Assembly (NCBI GenBank): GCA_019843655.1 | Contig: JACDQD010000003.1 | Coordinates: 12,216,925 to 12,280,924 of the forward strand | Source: Lethocerus indicus | Lineage: Eukaryota > Arthropoda > Insecta > Hemiptera > Belostomatidae | Reading direction: 5' to 3' | Length of the DNA: 64,000 bases | Shown: positions 14,646 to 26,401 of the stretch, piece after piece | Layout of the letters: each line of letters begins with the position of its first letter | How positions within the stretch are numbered: position 1 is the first letter of the stretch | Program-made: the position numbers and the translations under genes | The notes under the pieces: model-generated | What the model was told of the DNA's origin: nothing | Databases searched by the model: none | What the model saw: only the letters and a program-made list of their open reading frames with translations

Positions 14646-14723
14646 CAAAAAATCCTGCCCAGGTGAAACAATGAAGATATGAATGTACATATAAAAATTA
14701 AAAAGAACTGGGCAGGATTTTTG
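14646..14723. repeat. Inverted repeat with 15-base perfect arms
   Basis: AAAAATCCTGCCCAG at 14648-14662 is exactly complementary to CTGGGCAGGATTTTT at 14708-14722, with 45 bases between. An extra A/T base pair and a C/G extend the arms slightly. It lies about 200 bases before the CpG-poor island begins. A transcribed copy would form a stable stem-loop, but the loop is long for a typical insect microRNA precursor. Confidence 0.85.
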
Positions 14724-14879
14724 TTTCCATATTAACTGGGTGTACGGGAAGTGGGCGGATCCAATATGCGCGACATATAGCACGTCCCTATTTGTCCCTT
14801 TACTCTAGGCGGAATCGAACTGACCTAACTTCAGTTTCAGGACCCATTCCTACTTCCCTCTCCAACCCATTTAGTAGAG

Positions 14880-16388
14880 TAAAGGGGGGTTATTTTTTTC
14901 TCAAGATGAGAATCCCACCAGCAGCTATAATGGGACATTTAACATAGTCATGATTAATTAATGATTCTTCCTTGTAATCATTGTGATTTAGAGAAAGGGA
15001 CCTTTCAGTTGTGATATACACTATTGGAATTCAGTTTGGAAAAGTTCAGTCAGATGTCAGTATACCTTGTATATAATTAATAGTTTCCTCTAAGCTCCAC
15101 ATAGTTGTAACTGTACATTTTGTTTGTAAGTTTGCACAATGGAAAGGAAAAGTGGTAGTACTGCTTTCCCTATATCAGACTACTTTCTGCACATATAATG
15201 GTAATGATTTTGAGCAAAATTTGATTCTGCAAACATTTTAAGAGTTCAAGGAAATATTTTATGGGCATAGTAAAGAAAATACTGGATGTATCAGTTCTGT
15301 GTTTAAACATTACCCTGTCCAAGCCTAAAAAAATCACCTATTTTGGACTGTGTTAATAATTCTAAAAGAACCCATTAAATAATAGACAACAATGTCTTTA
15401 TTAAATAAAGTAACAGATTATAATAGTTTCTGTTAATTCAGTAAGACTAGAATTCCACTTCATTGCAAAGGTACACTATTCAGATTCTTCAAATCTTATG
15501 TATGTAAACCATAATCAAACTAATATAATGAATTCCAAATTATTTAATATCTACTATGGGCTAGTATTATGCAAATATATTTTTCTATTTTGCATGATAG
15601 GTCATTTGATTAGATTCTAAATAACTGATCAGATGGGACATACAAGATAAGATATAATAATTACTTCAAATATTTTGACTGAAATAAGCTTCATTTCAGC
15701 ATATGAATACCTGAATACTAGAAAACAGAAAACATCAGTAACAAAACAAATGTAGAGTCAGGTATGAATATTGATGTCATTTGCCCCAGCAAGCAATCTA
15801 TATATGTTTAGGAAAGGGAAGTGGAGGGGGCGACAATTGAACAGTAAATTTCAAATCACTATGGTGTGTACACAACATTATGTCACTAATAAAATTATAG
15901 ATATCATCAAATAATAGCTAAAAGCAAAGAAATGAAAATTATGAAACAAATAATGACTGAAATATTCATTAACTCTAATAATCATATCTTAGGTAATATA
16001 TTTATTGTATTTTTTTTTAAATTAAATGAGAGATTATGATTTGTAAAATAGGGGAAACAATAACACATATGCATAACTCCAAATAGTTCCATCAAAAGAA
16101 GTCATAGATTTAAATAAAATACCAATAATATCACTACAAACCAAAAACAAAACTAAAAGTAAATTTCTTTTAGTAATTTCTTAGTACTATCACAAGAAAA
16201 AGTCAACATTTCATAGAACTATAGTGGGGGAAAAGTTAGGCAATCCCCAGCTGATCATTCCACCCTTCACTTCCCAACATAATGACATTGCCTTCACAAT
16301 AATCACAAATACATTTTCACACAAAAAGACCTTGTAAAAAGGGTGCAGTATAAGAGAGAAATCAAATTGTGTAACCACAGTTTATTCC
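14880..16388 (-). other. CpG-poor, exon-free part of island; possible 3'UTR
   Basis: AT-rich sequence almost without CpG begins abruptly just after 14880. I see no coding exon in it. Because it continues the CpG-poor domain of the minus-strand exons at 16.4-17.4 kb, the simplest reading is a long 3'UTR or downstream transcribed region. AATAAA on the minus strand (TTTATT at 16381-16386) lies next to the candidate stop codons. Confidence 0.35.
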
Positions 16389-17398
16389 TCAAATCTGTTC
16401 AGAGTGCTGCTGCACAGCTGTCACTCGTTTACTAAAGAACACCTGGAAACTCAGCAGTAAAGTGCAGTATGATCTAATAACTCAGTACAACCAATTGCTT
16501 ATCAATTATATGAAAGGGCCACTACTCTATATCAATTTCACGAACTGCTTTAAGGTTATAAGAACAACATGATATTGCTAGCCAATGCAATATTTCCTTT
16601 AACAGATGGATCATCTGTTCATTTTGTTAATAATCCCATGAAATATTTTAATTGTTCACATAAATTATGTCAATTTAGAAGCAAGAAGTAAATATTAAAA
16701 CAAAAAAATTGTTTATTAAAATAAATACTGTGCATATGCTTGATACATTTTACTAACTGGTACTAAAAGTATGGTGACAATATGTACAATATTGTTTTGA
16801 ATTAATGAGGCCAAAAACTCTAAAAAATGATATGCTACAATTAAATTATAAATGAATTTATATTTTTTTCCATCTATCCTATAATATGAAACAAACACTG
16901 CCAATGCCCATCTTAAAATAAATCTTCAACTGATTTCAAGTATCTATTATAGAAACTAAACTCTTCATGCTTACATTTTCATTAAAGTATGCTATTAAAG
17001 CAACCTTTAATAACTCAATTATGTTTTAAAAATGTAAATAGATTTATTTCAAAAAATCAAATGAATACATGAGTAGTTGCAGAACAGGGGAGAAAGTCCT
17101 TTGGATAATACTGACAATTATGTAATACAAGTTCATAACTTACAAGGTGTTTATAGCAATGTTATACAATAGTTCATACAACAGGTGCTTCCTTGCCTCA
17201 AATGACTGTAAGCAATATAATAATTAATCTGTTTTAAATGAATTTCAATTTTCATGAAATAAACATTAGTTAGTCAAACCTTAAAACATATTACAGCAGA
17301 ATAGTGAGAACAATGCAATACTGAATAGAACTTATGTATATATTATACTTACAAATTCTTCAAGTCTCTGTCCCTCTTCCCAGTAAATGCACCTTTCC
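16389..17398 (-). CDS. Unrecognised spliced minus-strand gene, 3' exons
   Basis: Three exon-like blocks carry near-consensus splice sites on the minus strand: 17353-17398 (46 nt, acceptor GGCAG, donor GTAAGT), 17144-17205 (62 nt, acceptor TTACAG, donor GTAAGT) and a last block ending in sequence that includes AATAAA (acceptor TTCCAG at 16443-16445). One frame stays open across the first two blocks and the junction, giving peptides such as WEEGQRLEEF then SFEARKHLLYELLYNIAINT, which look like real alpha-helical protein. Joining to the last block gives Leu plus seven codons and TGA at 16421-16423. The block also reads open to 16389 in another phase. I do not recognise the family. The start codon lies upstream and was not found: the obvious upstream donor at 17875-17880 joins with a frame conflict. 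It sits exactly inside a CpG-poor island, as the other real genes do. Confidence 0.45.
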
Positions 17399-17466
17399 CT
17401 GCCAAGGGTCAATAACTAAGTATATAATAACATTCATACAGTCCCTAAGCGGTATAAACCCACACT

Positions 17467-17469
<3 letters not shown>

Positions 17470-17518
<49 letters not shown>
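17470..17518. repeat. (TA)n microsatellite, about 24 units
   Basis: Uninterrupted TA/AT repeat inside the putative first intron of the minus-strand gene, about 70 bases upstream (in transcript sense) of its 46-nt exon. Confidence 0.97.
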
Positions 17519-17519
<1 letters not shown>

Positions 17520-17599
17520 GTACACATATATATAATCAGTTTTACAAACCCAGTAACTGTAACAAGATAAGTAATAATTTTAATCCAAAATGAAATCAG

Positions 17600-18880
17600 T
17601 GACGCCAATTAATTTATTTCGGGGGTTTTTCTTTCAATCGTCGATACAAAATGTTCGAAAATATCAAACACGAAGTATCGGGAGCGAAAGTATCAAATGA
17701 AACCCATTTAAAAACGCTACAAGGTAGTAGCTCAGACTCCAGAACCGTGACCTATTTCTTTAAATGGCTCTAAACGTAAGTTAACCTGCCAACTGTGGCC
17801 AGAAGCCACGGATGGTTAACACAGATACATTCGCGAAACCGGTAAGCGCAAAATACATAAAAAAAAAGTGTTGAACTTACCGACCAAAGAGCAGTCGTCA
17901 TAAAGCGGGGTACCTGAAGGACTCAGGTGGGACCGAAGTGGCTACGAGACAGAAGGGCATGTCGAGCCGAGGGGCCGACCGACATCCGAACGGAGAACAC
18001 GAGAGGATCGCGCAAAACGTAACCACTGGGAAACGCACAAAGAACTGGAAACCTCTGTTGCCAAGTGCATGTCGGGGGCTGTCAGGAATGCTGTCTACCA
18101 ACACGACGGCCTCATTATTCCCCACCTTCGAGCAATAGACTCACATTATCTATATCAAAAAGTTATTCCTGCCATAGCTTTTCTATAACATGACCGTGAG
18201 AAGACCGCCCTTAGCCAAATTTAACTCGAGGTGTCTTTGGTTCAAGTAGAACCAGGACGGCGACTTTAAGCGAAGGTTGGCAACGGACAGCTGGGCAGGT
18301 CATCAGCTGGCTAGCTTAATGCTAAAAATGACAGACGGCTCTGATTGGTCGATGGAGTCGAGCCCCACCACTCCGACTCGCCTTCTGTTTATATACTGGA
18401 AATTTACATTCGGTCTAATAGTGTTAAATTGATTAATGAGTTTACCACGAGACCGCTGGACATAATCTCGTAGAATTACGGTTCCATTCAGAAATGTTAG
18501 CTTATCCAGTTGTTTCCACGTGATCAATCTATTTAAGGCGATAATACATGGACACTCCTTGTCGTAACGAGTGCTTGAATAGTTTCTATACGCTAGAACT
18601 ATTAAACTTAATCGGTATATTTCAGTTGGTAGTAAATGCCAAAGCTTTGTCTTCTTAAGCGTTGATTAATCGACACAAAATTGACCCATGCATACCTGGT
18701 TTCCATAAATAATGATGAAAAAGAACGATTAACGATATTTACGTTTTTTATATTATTCGATTCATACTCGCGATTGGAAGTGGCCAGTTAACTTAACTGT
18801 GAGGGAACATTTCTTTGTCTCATTGTTAATTGTTAAAATACTCTTGTTTAAATAAAGTGAAATCTTCTATCTCTTTGATT
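17600..18880. other. CpG-rich interval between two CpG-poor gene domains
   Basis: CpG density rises abruptly at about 17600 and falls again by about 18900. Apart from the possible exon at 17881-18138, I see a minus-strand open frame at 18303-18527 of no known family. The composition matches the promoters further right. Confidence 0.4.
17881..18138 (-). other. Possible 5' exon/promoter of the 16.4-17.4 kb gene
   Basis: A GC-rich, CpG-rich minus-strand block ends in TTTGGTCG followed by a consensus donor GTAAGT (17875-17880). It is the nearest strong donor upstream of the exon at 17353-17398. A frame open from about 18125 closes 21 bases before the donor, and joining to the next exon in its open phase puts a TGA just upstream, so this block is either 5'UTR, uses a different donor (CAG/GTACCC slightly upstream would keep the frame) or is unrelated. 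Its 5' limit is not known. Confidence 0.3.
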
Positions 18881-19851
18881 AGATTGAATTTTACCCGAGA
18901 TTACACTGGAAAATAATTTACAACTGAAAATAATTTCACAACTGTGTTACAAGGCCATAAACATATATAGTAGTTTCAGGTATATAGTTCCAGGTAGATT
19001 TCTTTGTCCAAAGAACCCCCTTCAAAGGTGAACTTTAGAAGTGCACTTCACTGTTACCTTTGTGCACAGGTGACAATTTAATCTATCCGGTTTCCCTTAA
19101 GATCACGCTTTTCCTATTTCATTCTTATTTACACAAAAATAAGATACTTTCAAAGGAACCAATAAAGTAATCTATATTTTAGATTATTTAACTATATTTA
19201 TGAAATGATACATATAATAGATATTTCCAAAATAAATACAGTATATTTCTTTTTGTGTGTGTTATTAATAGGAGAAATATAAAGAATATTAAGACTAAAT
19301 AGCATTTCGTTTATTCGGCAAAATAAAAAGAAACTGCATTTTATTTTTTTTCAAATTTTTGTTTAAGATTAATATGCCCTTGATTAGTTGATTAGTAGCA
19401 GTAAAATTTGCAGTTGTTTAAACTTGTGAAACTCACTAACACCAGTATACTCGTTTTATTTCGTTTATGTTAAGGGAAATATTCACTGAAAGTAAGAAAT
19501 ACTTTAGATTTGTAAATAGAAATGTCAATACTTGCAGAACTTATTTCAAAATTAAATTCCGCCGGCTCCATTCGCGGCAGTATTTTATACAACAATATTT
19601 GTAATACACTTTTATCGAATTTTATCAGTATTCTTCATTTTATTTTATATGATGGATTTTATTTGATATGAAATAAAATTTTAATTATGATATTATATTA
19701 CTTGTTTCTACCATCAGAATATTAGCAAGCGCAGTGGTAGAAGTTGTATGGAAAGCGTGCTTCTTCTGTGTGTGGTTCCTTACAAGATAAAATCCTTAAG
19801 CTAGTTTAATTCTATATCTATATTCACTGCATTTATTATAATCCAGTGACA

Positions 19852-19857
19852 GTAAGT
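19852..19857 (+). other. Candidate 5'UTR splice donor for TMA7
   Basis: GTAAGT following CCAGTGACA is the best donor I see in the CpG-containing stretch upstream of the TMA7 acceptor at 20993. It would make an intron of about 1.1 kb. Other donors are possible. Confidence 0.3.
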
Positions 19858-20951
19858 ACATATAGTGTATTTCCGCTGTATATATCTACTTGTGTGCAGC
19901 ATGGACATCGGTCTATTATTTTTCAATTTGTATAGGTTATCTTTTCCCGATGTATTGAAATTATGTTATCAAATTAGCTTAATTAGAAATTCATTGCGCC
20001 CATTTAAGGTTTATCTTGTATTAATTCGGAAAATGAAACTGATAAAAAAAAAGGTTCAAGTGCATACATGATATACATCCCTGGCCCTAATTTTAATAAT
20101 TACTTGTTATTACGTATTACATGTTTATTTATCATATCGAGAATTAACCCTCTTTCTATTCATCTGATTTGTCTTAAACACCCATTTTCCTAAAATTTGT
20201 TTTAGTTAAACAAAATAATTTGACTCTATTTGATATAATCCAAACAAGTCAAATCTATTTTGTTTTTTATGCTTACTATCAACGATTGGGCTACAGTTTG
20301 AAAATTATGTTACAAACATTAAGCAGCATATTTGTTGTTTTTTATTAAGCTGATTTTATTGTTCGGTCCATTGGGAATAAGGTCTGATTCAACTCTTTCC
20401 TTTATAAAAGATGTATAGAATATAACAGTAAAACTAAAACCTACATTCATGGTAATTTCCGACTAATAATGTAGATAGACCAATAAAATGTAGATGACAT
20501 ACAGATTCTAAATAACATAGAATCTTGGTTACCATAGCCTTGGTTACCAGCACCATCATTCATAATTATAACATTATTTTGCATTTAAATTCCTTAATGT
20601 ATAATGATAAATTGAAGTAAGATGTATGGGTTATAAAGTCAGTATTTTTATTTTCTGTCTATTCACTGATTTGGTATTGTACTAGACCGGTATTGGCTTC
20701 CTGCCATTCTCTGTAACAGTATAGTTAGAATGCTACTTTAACAGGCTATATGTCCATGTTCTTACTGGTGGACCTTTTTGAAAAAGCCAAAACCAATAGA
20801 ATATGTCCAAATGTCTAAGACAGAAGATTGCAAGTATTATGACATTCTAAATCCCCAAGAACCACCCATAGAGGTATCTTATTTAAATATTTTTCTATAC
20901 ACTTCATGTTAGTTATTTCTTCAAACTTGGGACTATTCTTGAAATTAATGA

Positions 20952-21194
<243 letters not shown>

Positions 21195-21627
21195 CCACAC
21201 GCTCTTCAGATTAACATTATTTTCAAAATGATTTAAACTGTTATCATTCAACAGGCAGTCCGGGCATAATGTTTTCCCACTTGCTGGTTTTGTTGAAATC
21301 TATCAACCAATATATTTGTTTGTGTTGGTCCAATTTTTGTATAAATATCATTTAATTAATCCTCAATTGTAAGTAATTGACTAATACATTTTTATTTTAA
21401 AAGAAAATATCATTGCACAGTTTTATTCAATAACCTGAAGTTTCTATTAGGAAGAAATATGTCTGAAATTTATTCAGTATTTATTAGCTCCTTATAAAAA
21501 AATTAATTGTTGTTTTACTTCTTCTTAAGGGTATTCCTAAATAAGTTATGTTTCTAAAACCATAAATATTATTTGTAGTGGAACACTTCTCATATTCTCA
21601 ATGTATCCTGGCAGTTTCACTTCCTGA

Positions 21628-21633
21628 ATAAAG
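21628..21633 (+). terminator. Candidate poly(A) signal of TMA7
   Basis: AATAAA lies 434 bases after the TMA7 stop codon in CpG-poor transcribed-type sequence. A second AATAAA lies near 21717. Confidence 0.4.
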
Positions 21634-21639
21634 AGGAAT

Positions 21640-23400
21640 TGCCAATTTTCAGATAGGCTGATGTTATTTTCTTCTAACAAACCTATCTGTAAAGTCTTTG
21701 TTGTTTCTTTTTAATGAATAAATCACTTCTCATTGCTTTTGTAGGGGGTTAATCTTGTCATCACGTGATTTGGATAAATATGTAATTGATTTTTGTGGTC
21801 ATAATCATCTAGAGTGGTACTGTTCAAAGAACATTAATTCAATTATTTCTTTCATTGTGGTAAAATCCTGCATGTTCTGCATTGAATCCAATGTTTCTTT
21901 GGTAGGAATTCTAGAAACAATTATATTAGATGAAACAAGTAACTTTAATGACTGGAGAAATTATATAAATAATAATCAATGTATGTTTATAAAAGGGAAA
22001 TCACTCACCCAGTTGTTACTAACTCATCCTTGCCTGATGTACCAAGGAGAAAATAAGCCATTGGGATTTTAATTAACCACCTCTAAAGGGTTGAAAAGAG
22101 AATTAACCCACTTAGATTATAATTTTCTTACTTACCTAGAAGCTGAAATCTCGCAAAATTACACATTATTTATTCTCACACTTCCCAAATAAACAGATAT
22201 AAAATTTGGGTAGTTTTTATTTTTCATTATTTAAAATAGCCATTCACCAAATAGAAGTTTAGGTAAAAGAAGGAGTACAAACATGGGTACCAAAAAAATA
22301 TTTTTTATGGTCCTTAGCATGACCATGTCTACATCTTCACCTGGAGGAATTCATTAAAAACTGACATTCGGTATTGATTAAGATATATTATCTCCTATAA
22401 AAACAAATCAGTCAGTGGAGACAGGTGGGACAGTAATAGTATAAACCAACCATTTCTAGAAATTAAATTTTTTCATGATTTGATACTCATCATTAGAAGG
22501 ATATCATATTTCGTTCAAATCCATAATTACCTGCGCCAATCTGTATTCCTTCAATAATGCACCAGTTACGCTTCACTTATATAAAATAACCAATGTAATT
22601 TAATTTTACTATTCTTAGAAGATAATAAAAATATGATAGTTAAAATATAAAATAATAAAAATAAAATGACTATTATAAGATAATAACACCTTTAAACATA
22701 CAAACAAATATAACTCAACTTGAGGGTTTCTGGATTATCCTATTTCCATTTTTAATAATACACTCGCTAATAGGAAATAACTAGAACTTAACTAGAGATA
22801 ATGTTAATAATAAATTTTAATTAATAATATTTGTACTATTCTTTACTAGGAGTGTGTTAGGACGAGAAATTCATGGCTAGATGGCGCCATAGCACAGGTT
22901 TGATGTGTCACTCTATGTAATTTGGAAAGGCAAAAAATCTTAACTCTAACACCTATAAGTCATAACTATTATTAATATTATTATTATTTCTATACAAAAT
23001 TTCTTAAGAAATATTTTAATATGAGCTGAGGCACTCTCAGACATCACTTCTACTTTTATTTCACATCTGAATTAACGAATTCAATCTAGAATTTGCAAAA
23101 ATTAAGTATTCCCCTGACTAGACCAATGATCTTGAGATTATTGTCATATTATCAATTGTCTAAATATAGGAAGCATATATGCAATGTTTTAGAAAGAGAC
23201 AAAAACATACAACAATTGCAGTGGGAGAAATTTCCGGGAATTTTTTTTATGTCCCATTTATTTGTCGTGATCAGTGATAAAAGGATGACGTCTACAGGGT
23301 AAAAAATGCAAATAATAGTATTTTGCCCTCCTGTACAATATTCCTACACCTAATTTTACTAATGTAAGTACTAAAAATGTTTAAAAGAATCTATTTAATT
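21640..23400. other. Gene-free AT-rich stretch downstream of TMA7
   Basis: Short open frames only; one of 105 codons (21755-22072) lacks an ATG start and matches no family. AT-rich simple stretches occur (about 22620-22690). I see nothing functional. Confidence 0.5.
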
Positions 23401-25005
23401 GAATTTTTACTGAATAAAAACTTTCAATTATTATTATTATTAAGATGCCTGAAAATTATTTTTAGTGTTCATCCTGAAGTTTATTCTACAAGCGGAATAC
23501 TGGCTAAATAATAAAAACTATGCGAAGTTTTGTTTTGACACCTGTCAGTTTATTTTTACTACTAACCACGAAACACAACAGGGAGTTTAGTTTTTAACTA
23601 AGTTCTTTCCCTTGTCGAAAGAAAATCCAGAATAGCTGGCTTGATTACTAATCAAAATTAATCGCCCACTTGTCGTGCCCATGAATCACAGTCTAGTATG
23701 TGAGTAATCGTATTCCTGCGATCCAGTGAAGTGGAAAAAGTTCGATTGTAAGAACATTTTCCGTACATACTTTCATATTTGCGCAAAAATAAGCAAACTC
23801 AATTTTCGTTTAAAGACATTATCAGGCAGGCGTGAAGTAGAAATGGAAATATCGTAGTTACTACAGGAGGTCACTTTCTTAAAAAGCCTTTTATAGGGCA
23901 GAACTAGGTCTGATAAGGCTTATCTATCTAAATTAATGGAGTATTGTATATTAAGCAACACACATAAATACAGTTTAACTAGAAATTTTTCTTTATATTC
24001 ACTTGCTTATTTTGAACTCTCAAGGGATGAAGAACCGCTGGATTAATATTTTTCCGTCAGTATATTGCATTTTGTGTATACCTTGGTACTTCTCCTCCTG
24101 TTTAATAATGCTTCCCTATTTATGAATAAAAAACGCTCTTTTTCAATTGTGTAATAGTTGCTTGTGTGTGTATGTGAGTATTTGTGTACTTTCACTTGGT
24201 TTCAAATGACGTCCACTATGTGTACAAAGTAAATATAATACGCCTTGGCTTATACTTTATTTTCCGTGATGAAGAAATAAATTATCAGCTCATATAGTCC
24301 CGTGTTGAAGATTCGGTAGACGAATGTGTTTATACATACACAAAGCTATGCCGGAGTCCATTTCTCGGTGACCCAGATTCATATACAGGTGGCGAAACGA
24401 TTTTTTATTCAATTGCTAATATATACATATTTTAAAGGAAAATTCTACTATTAAGGATAACTTGATACTTCCAATTACTTGAATTATTTGCTACTGTTGA
24501 AATTCTTGACGCCGTCAGCTACCCGGCGAAGATTTATTATCACTTGACGTAACATTTCTGCCATCGACGTTTATAATTGATAGCTCCCAACTAACGCAGG
24601 TCGCTTAGCCAAATAAATAAAAAATAAGTAATAAATAAAATAAAAAGCGCACAATCATAGGTCATAAATGGACGATCTTTAGAATTCACCTTTGCCCTTT
24701 TTCGAGATAACAAGACTCTGTATTTGTTCAGCGGATTCATTTCCATTTACAGAACCATGAGGTCTGCTTCATCAGCGGACAGCCTGAAAATTATTAATTA
24801 ATTATTATTTATTATTAAAATTATTATTTGTAATACCTGTTTGATGGTCTACGAGAGTTTGGATTGCATGCTTCTTGAGCTATTCTATCTGTGTTCGTTG
24901 TCTGTACTATCAGTACAAATATTAAAGTGCAATGACAGTGCAGACAGGATGCCCCATGTACAACCAACATGCCTAAGTCACTCATAAACCTACTGACAGA
25001 AAGCT

Positions 25006-25053
25006 ACTGAAGATGTTGAGCAATCCGGGCAAGCAAAAACCGAAACCGCGAGC
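25006..25053 (+). repeat. Retroelement-like 3' tail, copy 1
   Basis: CTGAAGATG, then CAATCCGGGCAAGC, then AAAACCGAAACCGCG. The order CTGAAGATG / CCGGRCRAGC / CCGAAA is shared, in decayed form, with 25985-26030. It recalls CR1-type LINE or SINE tails. No coding sequence accompanies it. Confidence 0.4.
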
Positions 25054-25180
25054 AGAAACGGGACATCACAAGAGCCATGATATAATTATTAGTTCCTGCA
25101 ATGCGAATACATCTTTAATAGGCGTGAATATTACAAATTCTTTGTTGCATAACTCGGTTTAGTCGTGTCGAAGCAATGGT

Positions 25181-25185
<5 letters not shown>

Positions 25186-25240
<55 letters not shown>
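25186..25240. repeat. (TA)n microsatellite, about 27 units
   Basis: Uninterrupted TA repeat about 130 bases after the retroelement-like tail at 25006-25053. Confidence 0.97.
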
Positions 25241-25244
<4 letters not shown>

Positions 25245-25984
25245 GTCGTATTATGTGAAAATGCTGCTACCACCTTACTAGTAGGTTATTGCGAAGGTTT
25301 ACGGAAACGCAGCATACGCATTTGCAGTTTAAAGATAACTAAAAATTGTTATATTACCTCATACTAAGTATTATTAAGTACAGGCGGATTAAATATGGCG
25401 GAACTGTCGCTAACTTGTAGTTATGTAAAAATAACACTATGAACAAAGGGTATAATCATCATTTTTTAACTACAGAGGGGAAAAATGAACATCGTAATTC
25501 AAATTCAATTGAAATTAAGTTCCAAAGAAGTATACAATTTCATTTGAGGAAAGTAATTTGTGTAATTAACTTTTCGTGTGCCTTTATAGTAATTACCTGT
25601 ACACAATTACACTCTACAATTTTTTTACAAGTTTTTTATGTGTTTTTTCTGGAGTTAATTGATTTTCTAGCGAGAACTGCGGAATCTGCGCCTTGCCCGG
25701 GTACATTTAAATTAGCATTTAGTATTGAAATGTAAAGAAATATATATGTAAAGAAATCTTAGCCCTCCACAAAATCATCACACCAGCGTTTTATCAAGTA
25801 ATCCCGCTTTTACGTTATATCAGCCTGTGAAAATATTATCGATCATAAATTTCATAGTAAGGGCGTAGTCGTCTTTTCAACAGTGTTATCGGTCGTTGCG
25901 AGTATGGGCTGGGCTGTGTACCGAGCCCTTGTGAAAGAGCCCCCGACTATTGACTAAATAATCAGCAACAAATTTAAAATGTAC

Positions 25985-26030
25985 AAGTGTTTGAATAATC
26001 CGGACGAGCAAACACGAAATCGATTCTGAA
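25985..26030 (+). repeat. Retroelement-like 3' tail, copy 2
   Basis: TTTGAATAATCCGGACGAGC followed by AAACACGAAATCGATTCTG parallels the tail at 25006-25053. The head of the element is not recognisable. Confidence 0.35.
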
Positions 26031-26133
26031 TTCTAATATTGGAATGCTATCAAACGGCATTATCAATTACCGATATTTAAAGATAAACAGGAGGCTGAGA
26101 GAAATCATACATATACATATATGCAAATCATAA

Positions 26134-26156
26134 ACACACACACACACACACACACA
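26134..26156. repeat. (CA)n microsatellite
   Basis: About 11 CA units directly abutting the left end of the dispersed repeat at 26158-26378. Confidence 0.95.
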
Positions 26157-26157
26157 T

Positions 26158-26378
26158 CAAGAAGGGGTGTAAATAAATATAAATCCCTCAATTGGAAAAA
26201 TGTGACTTTCTTTTTGTGGTAAATACCCTAAGGTAAAGCTCGGGTGGTTAGCTTCAATTACAAAAGAGCGTCTGAATTGGGATAACTTGTTGACCGTTAA
26301 TGATAATCTTCCGTTGATATTCTTTAAAGAGTAGGGTTGGTTCATGAACGCGGGGCGTAGTCACAAGAATCCGCTTTC
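26158..26378 (+). repeat. Dispersed repeat, copy A
   Basis: This block recurs in the same orientation at 41761-42038. The shared core (26246-26366 against about 41877-41996) differs at only a handful of positions and includes GATAACTTGTTGACCGTTAA and TTGATATTCTTTAAAGAGTA. The 5' parts share AATATAAATCCCTCAATTGG. Copy A lacks internal segments present in copy B. It is flanked by (CA)n on the left and (GT)n on the right. No coding frame is credible; it is probably a non-autonomous transposable element of unknown family. Confidence 0.85.
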
Positions 26379-26383
26379 ATTTG

Positions 26384-26401
26384 CGTGTGTGTGTGTGTGT
26401 T
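26384..26401. repeat. (GT)n microsatellite
   Basis: Nine GT units a few bases past the right end of dispersed repeat copy A, the reverse complement of the (CA)n on its left. Confidence 0.95.

Larger units (their letters stand above)
1..14880. other. Gene-poor, CpG-containing intergenic region
   Basis: I found no supportable gene in this stretch. Open frames are short (the longest is 132 codons at 6908-7306), match no family I know, and lack convincing splice-site context. Base composition is AT-rich but CpG dinucleotides occur freely, unlike the gene bodies further right. It holds a (CT)n array, several short perfect hairpins, a retroelement-like tail near 10.5 kb and two GC-rich patches (about 11.1 and 14.2 kb), listed separately. 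It could contain isolated exons or UTRs of genes centred outside the window; I cannot exclude this by eye. Confidence 0.6.

Noticed and set aside
14800..14835. Box-B-like GTTCGATTCC on the minus strand
   Set aside because: No box A or foldable tRNA around it.
21755..22072. 105-codon frame just downstream of TMA7
   Set aside because: It begins at TTG, not ATG, lies in the likely TMA7 3' flank, and encodes nothing recognisable.
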